NCBI GenBank assembly: GCA_008000375.1 | Contig: SMOI01000448.1 | Coordinates: 1 to 23,679 of the forward strand | Length of the DNA: 23,679 nt | Reading direction: 5' to 3' | Source: Poteriospumella lacustris | Lineage: Eukaryota; Sar; Chrysophyceae; Chromulinales; Dinobryaceae | Shown here: one piece after another, positions 9,804 through 17,941 of the stretch | Layout: every line of letters begins with the position of its first letter | Numbering within the stretch: position 1 is the stretch's first letter | The notes under the pieces: generated by a model | Database searches by the model: none | Told to the model about the DNA's origin: nothing | What the model saw: only the letters and a program-made list of their open reading frames with translations | Position numbers and translations under genes: made by a program

Positions 9804-10133
9804 TTACCCGTCCAAGTCGCAGAGAAACCCTGGAAGGTCATGTAACGGAATTCCATTCTGCGTGTCTCCTGGCGGTGTTCCAAGTTCCGACGGAACATGG
9901 AACATCGGCCCGCCCAGACGCACAGACCCAGCGGGGAGACACGTCACACTCTGGGTAATGCCTCTGTACACATCGAACCTCCACCCACGACGCACACCCT
10001 CCTCGACCAGCGCAGAGGGCCCGGCTTCAGCGGCAAAGATAGCGGCAGACTGACCGGTGGCGGACAGCGCAGCGGCAGCGGCAGCGGCAGAAGTTTCGGC
10101 GATCGACTTCAACAGGGACCGTCGGGCCTCCAT
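9804..10133 (-). CDS. Candidate small protein, unknown function (doubtful)
   Basis: An ATG-started ORF of 109 codons lies on the minus strand between two divergent genes. It begins MEARRSLLKSIAETSAAAAA, which has the Arg/Ser/Ala-rich, acid-poor look of a mitochondrial targeting segment. The remainder (RRGWRFDVYRG, GGPMFHVPSELGTPPGDTQ, LHDLPGFLCDLDG) has balanced composition rather than shadow-frame composition. A TATTAAAG box lies about 55 bases upstream on the same strand (10189-10196). I recognise no family. It would overlap the 5' UTR or promoter of the oxygenase gene. It may be chance in GC-rich sequence. Confidence 0.25.
   Translation of the reverse strand: MEARRSLLKSIAETSAAAAAAALSATGQSAAIFAAEAGPSALVEEGVRRGWRFDVYRGITQSVTCLPAGSVRLGGPMFHVPSELGTPPGDTQNGIPLHDLPGFLCDLDG
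9877..9903. repeat. 12-base inverted repeat with 3-base spacer
   Basis: GTTCCAAGTTCC at 9877-9888 and GGAACATGGAAC at 9892-9903 are reverse complements with one mismatch, separated by GAC. It also contains direct GGAACAT copies. It may be a dimeric factor-binding site or a hairpin in the divergent promoter region; no function is shown. Confidence 0.5.
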
Positions 10134-10264
10134 TTCCTCGAGGAAAAAGATCGACCCGTCGCTGCAGGACCATCCATCGATATTCACACTTTAATACTCC
10201 GGTTATTGCCACTATTTTGCAGTCTCGTTGCTTGTGTGAACTACGCGTTGAGTATCGAACAGCC

Positions 10265-11383
10265 ATGTCTCGCGAAGTGAAGATTGCAGAAGTCGTGACG
10301 TTGGACTACAACGACCTGGTCGCCGGCAAGGACTTGACCGCAGAGATTGAGAGAGCCTACGGTGACGCCGGTATGGGTCTGTTAACGGTGAAGAACGTCC
10401 CCAGCTTCATCGAGGCTCGTGAGCGATTGCTTCCTCTCGCGCGCCGCTTCGCCACCCTTCCGGACGAGGTGAAGGCCAAGTACGAGCACCCCGAGAGCTT
10501 CTATGCCTTCGGGTGGTCTCACGGCAAAGAGAAGCTCCAGGGCGGCAAGTTCGACGTGTCGAAGGGCTCCTTCTACAACAACCCGCAGTACGACGAGCCC
10601 GTCAACGACGCCGAGCTCATCCGCCAGTACCCGTCCTTCGTGCACCCCAACATCTGGCCCAAGGACGATCTCCCCGAGATGGAGGCCGCCTTCAAGGAGC
10701 TGGGCCAAATCATCGTCTCCGTCGGCATCTTGGTGGCGAAGCAGTGCGATGCGTACGTCTCCAGCAAGTGCCCGACCTACCCCGCCCACATGCTCCAGCG
10801 CATCATCGAGGAGTCGCTCTGCTGCAAGGCGCGTCTGCTCCACTACTTCCCTCAAACCGAAGAGCAAGTGGCCAGCGCCAACAGCGAAGATTTCTCCAAC
10901 TGGTGCGGCTGGCACAACGACCACGGCTCGCTCACGGGCCTGGCGCCGGGCATGTTGCTCGACGCGGAGGGCAACCCCGCAGAGGGCGTGGCTGACCCGG
11001 ACGCCGGCCTGTACTGCATGTCCCGCTCGTCCGAACTGTACAAAGTGAACATTCCGAAGGACCACATGGGCTTCCAGATCGGCGAGACCGCGCAGATCCA
11101 CAGCGGAGGGTACCTCCAGGCCACGCCGCACTCCGTCCGCGGCGCTCGCGTGCCCAACATCTCGCGCGAATCCTTCGCAGTGTTCATGGAGCCCATGTGG
11201 ATGGAGCCCGCGGTCTGTCCCGCTGGCGTCGACCCGGCCAAGGCGCAGTCGCAGTCTGCGGCGCTCAACCTGCCGCAGGGCGTCCCTCCGCTGGCGTCGC
11301 GGTGGATCGGCCGCGACGCCTCCCACCCGGAGCCGATGACCTTCGGCGAGTTCTCCGATGCCACCCACAAGGCGTATTACTAG
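10265..11383 (+). CDS. 2-oxoglutarate/Fe(II)-dependent oxygenase, isopenicillin-N-synthase-like
   Basis: A single exon of 372 residues from the ATG at 10265 (MSREVKIAEVVTLDYNDL). The double-stranded beta-helix iron ligands are visible: H217-x-D219 in GWHNDHGSLTGL and the distal H289 in ATPHSVR. The co-substrate pair R301-x-S303 follows in ISRESFAVF, 12 residues after the distal His, as in the IPNS/plant 2-ODD superfamily. The N-terminal DIOX_N-like part has GDAGMGLLTVKNVP and LPDEVKAKYEHPESFY, which resembles the family's standard N-terminal half. Such enzymes hydroxylate, desaturate or cyclise small molecules using O2 and 2-oxoglutarate; the substrate cannot be told here. The LLDAEGNPAEGVADPDAGLY stretch after the HxD motif is an insertion-like loop. 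There is no signal peptide, so it is probably cytosolic. An upstream in-frame non-ATG extension is ignored. Confidence 0.9.
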   Translation: MSREVKIAEVVTLDYNDLVAGKDLTAEIERAYGDAGMGLLTVKNVPSFIEARERLLPLARRFATLPDEVKAKYEHPESFYAFGWSHGKEKLQGGKFDVSKGSFYNNPQYDEPVNDAELIRQYPSFVHPNIWPKDDLPEMEAAFKELGQIIVSVGILVAKQCDAYVSSKCPTYPAHMLQRIIEESLCCKARLLHYFPQTEEQVASANSEDFSNWCGWHNDHGSLTGLAPGMLLDAEGNPAEGVADPDAGLYCMSRSSELYKVNIPKDHMGFQIGETAQIHSGGYLQATPHSVRGARVPNISRESFAVFMEPMWMEPAVCPAGVDPAKAQSQSAALNLPQGVPPLASRWIGRDASHPEPMTFGEFSDATHKAYY

Positions 11384-11439
11384 ACATTCCGTTGACCACG
11401 TTGTACAAAGCACAGACAGTGACGATGACGCTTGCCCTC

Positions 11440-11459
11440 CCGCCACAGCGCTGTGGCGG
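11440..11459. repeat. Perfect 20-base palindrome
   Basis: CCGCCACAGCGCTGTGGCGG is identical to its own reverse complement. It lies 57 bases after the oxygenase stop, in the 277-base tail-to-tail gap (11384-11660) before the Dus stop codon. In RNA from either strand it could form a hairpin of up to 8-10 pairs; in DNA it could be a protein-binding site. The rest of the gap has only a short TTTCTG repeat near 11561-11576. Confidence 0.85.
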
Positions 11460-11660
11460 CGGGCTTCGACACGAGTAGATACAGTAGATCCCGTGCACTA
11501 TTTTATCATTGTTAGGCTGTTGGCGCCCCACGAACGGGCGCATCTGTAACGGAAAAGTGTTTCTGTTTCTGTTTCCGTCGATTGGTGTTGCGGTGCGAGC
11601 GAAGGCTGCTCACGGCTGGCTATGTACACTCTACTTACAACTGGGCGGCGCGGCTGCCCA

Positions 11661-12818
11661 CTACACTGCATCCAGCGCCTCGTCCCTGAAGACAGAACAA
11701 GCTCGCGCGAGAATGGCACTGGGTGACGGAGGCGAATTCTTGAGCTGCGTCAGGTCGTTCGTGAGCTGCTGGCGGTACAGGCGGCTGTTGGCCTCTCCGT
11801 GGAAGAGGTTCAGCACGGGCTTCAGGCCGAAGCGAAGCAAGCGCAACTGCTCGCGAGCATCGCCAGCTCGCCGATATTCAACGTCCAGGAACTCTCCATA
11901 GCGCTGCAGCAGGGTGCGCCGTGACAGAGACGGATCCTGCGCCTCCCCGTACAGCTGCGTGTCCACCGTGCGCCACTCGAACGGCTGCCCCACGGCGGCA
12001 CGTCCGACCATGACACCGTCGACCTTTCCGCCCGTCAAATGAGCACGAGCCTCCTCCATTGAGAGCACCCCTCCGTTGAGGGAGATCTTGAGGTGAGGGA
12101 ACTCTCGTTTCAGGCGATACACGACCTCGTAGCGCAGCGGTGGGATGCTTCGGTTCTCCGCGGGACTGAACTTCCCTCCGAGCACCGCCTTGCGCGCGTG
12201 GACGATGAAGTGCGTCGTCCCTGCGATACGCTCCACGGTGCTCACAAAGTTGACGAGGTCTTCGTATGAATCGCGGTCGTCCACGCCGATGCGGCACTTG
12301 ACCGTTGGCTTGCGGTCCATGACCTCTTCCATGCGCAGACAGCACTCCGCCACCAGCTCTGGCTGAAGCATAAGGACGGCGCCGAAGCAGCCCTTGTCTG
12401 AGACACGCTCAGACGGACAGCCTACGTTCAAATTGATGTCCTTGTAACCGTAGCTGATGGCCTTTTGCGCTGCCACTCGCAGCAGCCGCGGGTCGGACCC
12501 GCCCAGCTGCAGCACGACGGGTTCTTCGTCCGCCAGGTCGGCTTCCAGAAACCTTTCAGGATTCGGTGCGTTGTGTAATGCATTGGCAGTGACCATCTCC
12601 GTGTAGAGAACCGTTTTCTTCGAAAGAAGGCGATGGAATTTACGCTGGTACCGATCGGTGTACTCCATCATCGGCGCCACAGAAAAGCAATCACGAAACA
12701 CGGACGAAGCAACTGAAATATCGATTGGTGGTCGCTTCTCAGTTGTTGTTTCATGATTTACAGAGGACAAGCGACGGCTGGGACCGAATCGCTGTGAAAT
12801 TCTGTGGAATGGGCGCAT
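11661..12818 (-). CDS. tRNA-dihydrouridine synthase, DusA type
   Basis: A single-exon flavoenzyme of 385 residues from the ATG at 12818 (MRPFHRISQRFGPSRRLSS), reducing uridine to dihydrouridine in the tRNA D-loop. Landmarks are APMMEYTDRYQR at the start of the TIM barrel, VVLQLGGSDP, and INLNVGCPSERVSDKGCFGA with catalytic Cys134. KCRIGVDD and HARKAVLGGKFSPAENR are the FMN-binding and DusA-specific segments, followed by SLNGGV and GVMVGRAAVGQPF. The DusA subfamily is bacterial and also found in plants and protists, where it often acts in organelles. The Arg/Ser-rich, acid-free first 20 residues look like a mitochondrial presequence, which supports this start. An in-frame ATG at 12950 would add 44 residues including a hydrophobic stretch (AAILVFLLSLFISV), making 429 residues; I prefer the shorter form. 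Confidence 0.92.
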   Translation of the reverse strand: MRPFHRISQRFGPSRRLSSVNHETTTEKRPPIDISVASSVFRDCFSVAPMMEYTDRYQRKFHRLLSKKTVLYTEMVTANALHNAPNPERFLEADLADEEPVVLQLGGSDPRLLRVAAQKAISYGYKDINLNVGCPSERVSDKGCFGAVLMLQPELVAECCLRMEEVMDRKPTVKCRIGVDDRDSYEDLVNFVSTVERIAGTTHFIVHARKAVLGGKFSPAENRSIPPLRYEVVYRLKREFPHLKISLNGGVLSMEEARAHLTGGKVDGVMVGRAAVGQPFEWRTVDTQLYGEAQDPSLSRRTLLQRYGEFLDVEYRRAGDAREQLRLLRFGLKPVLNLFHGEANSRLYRQQLTNDLTQLKNSPPSPSAILARACSVFRDEALDAV

Positions 12819-13390
12819 GGCCGTCGCGGTTCTGACCGAAATGAACAGCGAAAGCAAGAAGACGAGTATCGCGGCCTCCCTGTCGACCCAGGGCATGAAT
12901 CCACTTGTTCTCTGTGGAATAGGCTCTACAAGTACGGAGGGCCACGGCATCTTTCGAGACTCCAGGGCTCCAGAGTTCCGACGACGAAGGCTGCTCGTGC
13001 TGGTGGCTGGCGTGGTCGTCGTCGTCGTCGTCGTGTCCTCGGCGGGGAGGGACCTGCGCCGCTGCGACTGGCGGCTGCCTAGCGGGTGGTCCTACCGGCC
13101 GGTCCTCTGGCCCGGGTCCTGCACTGCTGCTGGTCCTGCTGGCGGCAGGTCCTGCACTGTACTGCACTGCACTGCACTGCACTGTACTCAGAACGCAGTG
13201 TCACAAGTCGTTTGAGTGTTTGAGAACGGTACACCCTATACTTAGATTAGCCGGCACAGGCTCACAACCTGCCCGTCGACTGGCTACCAACGCCACCGCC
13301 TACACGCAGTGACGGCAAACGAAAAGGACACACGAAATGATGAGCTCTAACTGGAGGAACGGAGGACAGCAGGGCGGCGCGACGCGCGCG
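12819..13390. other. Spacer upstream of Dus and downstream of lipin, with microsatellites
   Basis: This 572-base gap between two minus-strand genes holds a six-unit GTC run at about 13015-13032 and an ACTGC pentamer repeat at 13151-13189. If the alternative Dus start is used, 12819-12950 is coding. A 143-codon minus-strand ORF here is low-complexity with a poly-Asp tract from the GTC run, so I do not call it. Confidence 0.5.
13151..13189. repeat. ACTGC pentanucleotide microsatellite
   Basis: Four perfect ACTGC units at 13161-13180 are flanked by degenerate copies (CTGCACTGT on the left, ACTGTACTC on the right). It is non-coding and lies in the upstream region of the Dus gene. Confidence 0.8.
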
Positions 13391-14941
13391 TCACACGTAC
13401 TCCTCGGACGTCGACCGCCGCAGCTCCAGCTCCACTACGTACTGCAGCAGCATCGGATCGGCGTATGTGTTGAAGGTGTACACGCCAGGCGCGGTTTGCA
13501 ACGCCAGCGTGACGGCGTGGTCGCGCGGATTGAGCTCCAGCAGCGCCGACGACGACCGCGTCGACACCGCCAAATCGTCCGCGCTGCCGCTGGCAGTCGT
13601 CGATCGGCTGCTTTGACCCGCGCGCACTATGCCGGGCACCTGCTGCGTCGTTGGTAGACGCTCGGATCGACTTCGTGACAACGAGAGTCGCGGGGGCATC
13701 GACGCTGACGGTGCCTCGTTGACCGACACGAGGGCGGTGGGCTCCGCAGCGTCGCTCTCCTCGTCGCGGTCGTCGTCATCGCCGGTGGTCGCGTCGGTTG
13801 GCGCCGCAGCCGCCGTTGATGACGACGGAACGTCCTTCCGGTTCCGTTGGCGGGTGCCCATTCGCGCCAGAGGAGGGCGCGAGTACTTCCAGACGACGAT
13901 CTTGGACTCCTTGTTGACGACGAGGACGGCCTCGCCGGGCACGCCGACGCTGTTGTATGCCATCGCGTCGTGCTCTTGGTTCCCGACGCCCAGCTTGAAA
14001 GGGGACAGCGACGTGCAGCCCGCGGCCTTGAATACGTCCCAGATGCTGCTCAAGACGTCCGACTTGGACCGCGCCTGGTCGCGCACGACGAACTCGTGAT
14101 AGAACGCGGTGATCGCCGTGTCGGCCGTCGTGAACAGTGGCCCCTCGGGCAGCTCGCAGTCCGCGTTGATCTGTCCGCGAATCATGTTCAACAGCAATTT
14201 GGTCTGTTTGCGATGCGAGTAAGGCCGCGCGGTGAGGTAGAGGCACTGGTAGTTGAACATCTCCCGCAGACTGTGCAGCCACTCGACGAGGCCGAAGTGC
14301 ACGTAGCTGTAGATGCCGAAATAGACCGTGGTGATATACCCCGTCACGTCTGACTTGGTGATGGTTCCGTCGATGTCCATGATAATTAAGCGCGCGTCGG
14401 CGTGGTACGCCCAGATGGGGAAGGACGTCTTCACAGCGGACGCGCGGTGCGTGCAGGTGACGACGTTCTTGCCCACGATGAGATTGAAGTGGCTGAGCAG
14501 CCGTGGCGGCGGTGTGACGTAGTGGTGCTTGCTCACTGGGTCGTAGAAGCGCAACGACTGCTTGTCGCCGACGTACGCAATCAAGTTGGGATGGTCGCAG
14601 GGCATGTGGTTGTTGGCGATGTCCACCAGAAACGGCTCCAGGCGTCGGCGAAGAAGACGGTATCGCCGCAGCTCGGGCGATGACTCTGCTGCAGACGCTT
14701 CCGTAGCATCAACGGTCTGGTCTGACTCATCGACGTTCAGAGCGTCTTCGGATTCGGTGTCGATGATAATTTGCTCTGCGCTGAATGTGCGCGCAATGTT
14801 CTCCGACACGATCTCGTCCTCCTTCAAGCCCAGAAAAACAGCGCTCGCTTGCTCGACACCGTAAATGGGAACCTTTAAGCGAACGTTGAACTCTGTTGAG
14901 TAAAACAGGCCGTCGCGATTGCGAACGGCGACAACATCCAT
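13391..14941 (-). CDS. Lipin-type Mg2+-dependent phosphatidate phosphatase (short form)
   Basis: 516 residues from the ATG at 14941. The N-terminus (MDVVAVRNRDGLFYSTEFNVRL) matches the core of the N-Lip domain. The C-Lip/LNS2 HAD domain has the catalytic DxDxT motif as D189-I-D191-G-T193 in LIIMDIDGTITKSD, then YLTARPYSHRKQT, LPEGPLF, ITAFYHEFVVRDQ and FKLGVGNQEHDAMAYNSVGVP. Lipins dephosphorylate phosphatidic acid to diacylglycerol at the ER and nuclear membrane for phospholipid and triacylglycerol synthesis. The first 20-30 residues usual in lipins (an amphipathic helix ending NPATLSG) are absent, and an acceptor-like AACAG sits just before the ATG, so an upstream exon is possible. The linker between N-Lip and HAD is only about 110 residues, so the protein is much shorter than animal lipins. 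The tail after about residue 340 is Ser/Arg/Asp-rich and ends LRRSTSEEYV. Confidence 0.9.
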   Translation of the reverse strand: MDVVAVRNRDGLFYSTEFNVRLKVPIYGVEQASAVFLGLKEDEIVSENIARTFSAEQIIIDTESEDALNVDESDQTVDATEASAAESSPELRRYRLLRRRLEPFLVDIANNHMPCDHPNLIAYVGDKQSLRFYDPVSKHHYVTPPPRLLSHFNLIVGKNVVTCTHRASAVKTSFPIWAYHADARLIIMDIDGTITKSDVTGYITTVYFGIYSYVHFGLVEWLHSLREMFNYQCLYLTARPYSHRKQTKLLLNMIRGQINADCELPEGPLFTTADTAITAFYHEFVVRDQARSKSDVLSSIWDVFKAAGCTSLSPFKLGVGNQEHDAMAYNSVGVPGEAVLVVNKESKIVVWKYSRPPLARMGTRQRNRKDVPSSSTAAAAPTDATTGDDDDRDEESDAAEPTALVSVNEAPSASMPPRLSLSRSRSERLPTTQQVPGIVRAGQSSRSTTASGSADDLAVSTRSSSALLELNPRDHAVTLALQTAPGVYTFNTYADPMLLQYVVELELRRSTSEEYV

Positions 14942-15279
14942 CGCTGTTAACTAACAGACAAAGCTCGCGACAAATCAAAGGAATTAGTCCATGGACTTTG
15001 GTCGTGTCTGATTCACTAATTTCGTTCCCGTCGCTTCTGATGTCTGGTGTCAATTCCCTTGTGATCGTGTCGAAACAGAGATCGATTCAATCCGATTTCA
15101 TCGTCGGTTGGATCGCTCTCACCTGCGGCGCCTGCTCCCTGCACGACGACGATGAGGAGGACAAGCCGTTTCAAAGTTGGGAAGTAGTAGTTGTGGCTGG
15201 ACACTAGATCGTCGTACTTTATGCAATTTCTTACAGTATATTGTGCAGAATAACGTACACGCAAATCAGCCACAAAGCC

Positions 15280-15303
15280 GGTCGCGCGGTCGCGCGGTCG
15301 CGC
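15280..15303. repeat. Three perfect tandem copies of GGTCGCGC
   Basis: Units at 15280-15287, 15288-15295 and 15296-15303 are identical and sit in non-coding sequence upstream of the lipin gene. A related GAGAGCA/GCAGAGAG stretch follows. It may be a small satellite or a clustered GC-rich factor site. Confidence 0.85.
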
Positions 15304-16118
15304 AGAGAGCACCGACCGCAGAGAGCAGAGAGGCTGCAGGCTCGGAAGATCTTCTGCTCTGAGCGCGAGTGATCACATGGCAATTCGAATCAACAGTGAT
15401 TCCAGAGGTCGCGGTAACAGTTGCGCCTCTGCTGCTTGCAGAGGAACAGAGTCCGAAGGAGCTGACCACAAGGTTCTATTCAGGTAGGTGACCATGTCTT
15501 GCGAACACGCGGACGGAGAGGGGGTGAGATGGAGGTCCAAGGAAGATAATCTTACGCTTCACCGAAGCCTCGCTGCGACACTGTAAGCAGGTGTCGTTTG
15601 TTGAGGTGTTTCTTCGTGCGTTCGCAAATGAGCCACGAAGGTGTGGATGAAAACGTCGCTATACTGAGGACCTCCTCCATTCCCTCAGCTCCGCAGTTTG
15701 CTGTTCGACTTTCGTTGATCCCTTGTGCTTATTTTCATGCTATTTCTTGCTGTTTTAGATGGGAATATGATCGAGACTGTGTAGCGGTCGACCTTTGACT
15801 TAGTGGGCCAACCACTTGAATGAGCAATGAACTAACGAACGAATGGCCTGACTGCATGTGCAGTATTATGTCTCAGTATCTTCTTCTGACGGTGGTACAC
15901 CGATGAATGCTAATCGATTAACTATTTTGGAGGAATATTGAACGATGACTGTCGTGTGGTCTCAACTGCTGACGAACGAGCCTCAGGTCCGCGAGTGGGT
16001 GTGCATCTTCGTGTGAGCACCAACGTACATCATCGATGCTGAGAGCGATAGGTGTGGGAAATCTGAAGTGGAAATCTCAGTACGTACAGCACAGCCCACG
16101 ACGGCACCGGAGACCCGC

Positions 16119-16323
16119 CACTCTCTAACAGCGTGGATTTCCACGCCTCGAAACTCCAAGTCGCGAATGACCGCCACACTGACACGATGACGATGAAAGG
16201 TCGCACAGCTTTCGCAACTTGTCGAAAAAGTCGCAAGTCCCGAAGGGGAGACTCGAGTTCGGTCAAAGTCCACCCTCCGGACTTGGACTTTTCAGGCTTG
16301 GAAATCCACGCTGTTAGAGAGTG
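16119..16323. mobile_element. MITE-like element with 45-base terminal inverted repeats
   Basis: The left arm at 16119-16163 begins CACTCTCTAACAGCGTGGAT. The right arm at 16279-16323 is its reverse complement at 40 of 45 positions, with the outer 25 bases identical. The 115-base interior has no ORF of note. Size and structure fit a non-autonomous DNA transposon, but I see no clear target-site duplication (flanks GACCCGC and CCTGTGA). A regulatory hairpin is the alternative, since transcripts of either strand would fold into a long stem. Confidence 0.6.
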
Positions 16324-16500
16324 CCTGTGACAGGTGACGCAGTGTGACCGTTGTCGTCGTCGTCGTGTCGCGTCATGCCTCCCTCGTCGCGTCGCGCTTC
16401 GCTGTGGGAAACCTCATTGAACCACTTCGTAATTCATCGCACCACGCACGGGTAATTGATCTTCGCACTCTCTGCATTGAGAATCTTGATTGAATCAAGC

Positions 16501-17109
16501 ATGAAAAAGGTGGCTATCGTCAATGGCATCGTGAATCAAGTGAAGTACAACCAGCACTTGGCCAAGAAGTACGAGGCGCTCGGATATGCCGCAAAAGAGT
16601 TCAGTTTTCCATTTGCTCTCCTTTTTCGCTGTGAACAACATCACAAGTTAGAGGATGCCTTGCAACAAATCGTGAGTGAGCACGACGTCATTCACTGCCA
16701 ATCGGGCGGGTGCTTGCCCGTCCTCCACCACTATTACGATCGGCAGCACACCAAGCCCTTTATCTTGGAGACACCGGTGCTGCGGTCCTCTACGGGGACC
16801 TTGTTCTCCGCCATGGGCTGGTCGAAGTCGTACGACTCCGCACCAGACCTGAAAGTGGTGCAGAAGCTTCTGGACACGTTCTGCTTCACTCCCGAGTGGA
16901 AAGAGAGCACGCTGCAGCGGCTGGGGCACTTGAAGGAGCGCCGCCTGATCCTGACGTTGGGCTCCACCGCTGACAATGTCAGCGACAATCGCGGTCTGGA
17001 GCACCTGCTAGATCACCATCTCGACAAGGGCAAGCACGCGCGCCTCTTCTACGAGAACGACTTCGACCTCGTCGAGGCGTTCTTGCGGTCCCATCCGCAC
17101 CACAAATGA
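16501..17109 (+). CDS. Small alpha/beta-hydrolase-like protein
   Basis: 202 residues from the ATG at 16501 (MKKVAIVNGIVNQVKYNQHL), one exon. I do not recognise a named family. The layout suggests an alpha/beta-hydrolase fold: a first strand KVAIVNGI, a nucleophile-elbow-like HCQSGGCLP with Ser68 in a C-Q-S-G-G context (first Gly of GxSxG replaced by Cys66), then KPFILETPVL and a late LILTLGSTADNVSDNRGLEH that resembles the GSxDxxV acid turn. A catalytic His could be among those near residues 172-179 or in the terminal HPHHK. It is shorter than most such enzymes (250-300 residues). There is no signal peptide, so it is likely cytosolic. The CDS is supported by the ATG context, balanced composition and absence of a better frame; the function is tentative. 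Confidence 0.72.
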   Translation: MKKVAIVNGIVNQVKYNQHLAKKYEALGYAAKEFSFPFALLFRCEQHHKLEDALQQIVSEHDVIHCQSGGCLPVLHHYYDRQHTKPFILETPVLRSSTGTLFSAMGWSKSYDSAPDLKVVQKLLDTFCFTPEWKESTLQRLGHLKERRLILTLGSTADNVSDNRGLEHLLDHHLDKGKHARLFYENDFDLVEAFLRSHPHHK

Positions 17110-17941
17110 CGCTACATCGTCAATCGACGACGCATCTACCTTGTAGTATTCTACTCCGTTGCTATGTTAGTTCCACCGCTCTGTTTGGACGCGGTTGCCA
17201 GTGTGCCGCACCTTTCGTCCCCGTTCCCTGTTAACTCTCATTACCCAGTCGTCTACTGCACGTAACTGATACCGTTGGCACTCGCACCACGCCGACAAGG
17301 CTTTCGCGATGTGCCGTGCACCGTCCAGGTTGGTGGGGGAGTCGCCGGTGTCGGCGAGCTGCCGACCCGTCGCGTGGTCGTCCAGGCTGCTTCCGGCTCG
17401 ACGCCGACAACGTGCGTCACCGGACGCCGTCTGGCGCCCATCACGTGAGCTACTGGTCGCTGCCCACGCCGCACGACCGCAGACCACTCATTTGTCCTCC
17501 TACTACAACAGCACAAACACAACAGTCAGCTGCGAACACGAGAAAGAGGACTGTGTGTGCGGGGTGTCGGCCGTGGCAGGACTCGGCGGACTCGTTGGCT
17601 CAATCATGACCGCCGCGTCGCCCACGCATCGCAAGCCACTGCGACAGGGTGACGACGAAGCGCAGTGCAGGTCGCCGCCAGAGATCGGAGGAGACCCGCG
17701 CCCACAACCTCGCCGCACGACCGTCGCAGTTGTTTGGCTGGCAGCCGCAGAGGGCCGTCGCGGCGGTGTCTCAGAGAGAAGATTAGCATTTGATGTCGTT
17801 TCGTCATCGTCCGCCACGACTGACACCGGCAGGAGGAGGGGGACAGGACGCACCTGGACAGAGCCATGCGCTGGGACTCGAGAAGCCTCAGAGAACCAGT
17901 CGGTGAGCCACCACGCGGGGGGGGGGGGCGACGTCGACTGC
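17110..17941. other. Tail-to-tail spacer, hydrolase-like / glycosyltransferase-like genes
   Basis: 832 bases between two converging genes, with a 12-base G homopolymer at 17917-17928 close to the stop of the minus-strand gene. ORFs on both strands are Ser/Arg/Pro-rich with no motif. A donor-like CAG/GTGCGT (about 17848-17856, minus) and an acceptor-like TTCGCAG (about 17533, minus) exist but join no convincing protein. I call no gene here. Confidence 0.45.
17917..17928. repeat. G12 homopolymer
   Basis: Twelve consecutive G bases lie 14 bases downstream of the stop codon of the glycosyltransferase-like gene (C12 in its mRNA). The length is prone to sequencing error and slippage. Confidence 0.9.

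Larger units (their letters stand above)
9644..10264. promoter_or_regulatory. Head-to-head region, Ca2+ ATPase / 2OG oxygenase
   Basis: This 621-base spacer separates the ATPase start (9643, minus) from the oxygenase start (10265, plus). It holds a 12-base inverted repeat at 9877-9903, a (CAGCGG)-like run near 10070-10090, and an antisense ORF described separately. No other gene is supported. Confidence 0.5.
14942..16500. other. Large head-to-head intergenic region, lipin / hydrolase-like gene
   Basis: About 1.56 kb without a supportable gene. It holds three tandem GGTCGCGC copies at 15280-15303, a 205-bp inverted-repeat element at 16119-16323, and a possible missing lipin exon (donor-like CAG/GTGAGAG at about 15122). 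ORFs here are short, mostly not ATG-started, and have no domain-like sequence. I see no tRNA B-box. Confidence 0.5.

Noticed and set aside
12751-13182. 143-codon minus-strand frame upstream of Dus
   Set aside because: Low-complexity, contains a poly-Asp run from a GTC microsatellite and repeats of the ACTGC array, and overlaps the Dus N-terminus in another frame.
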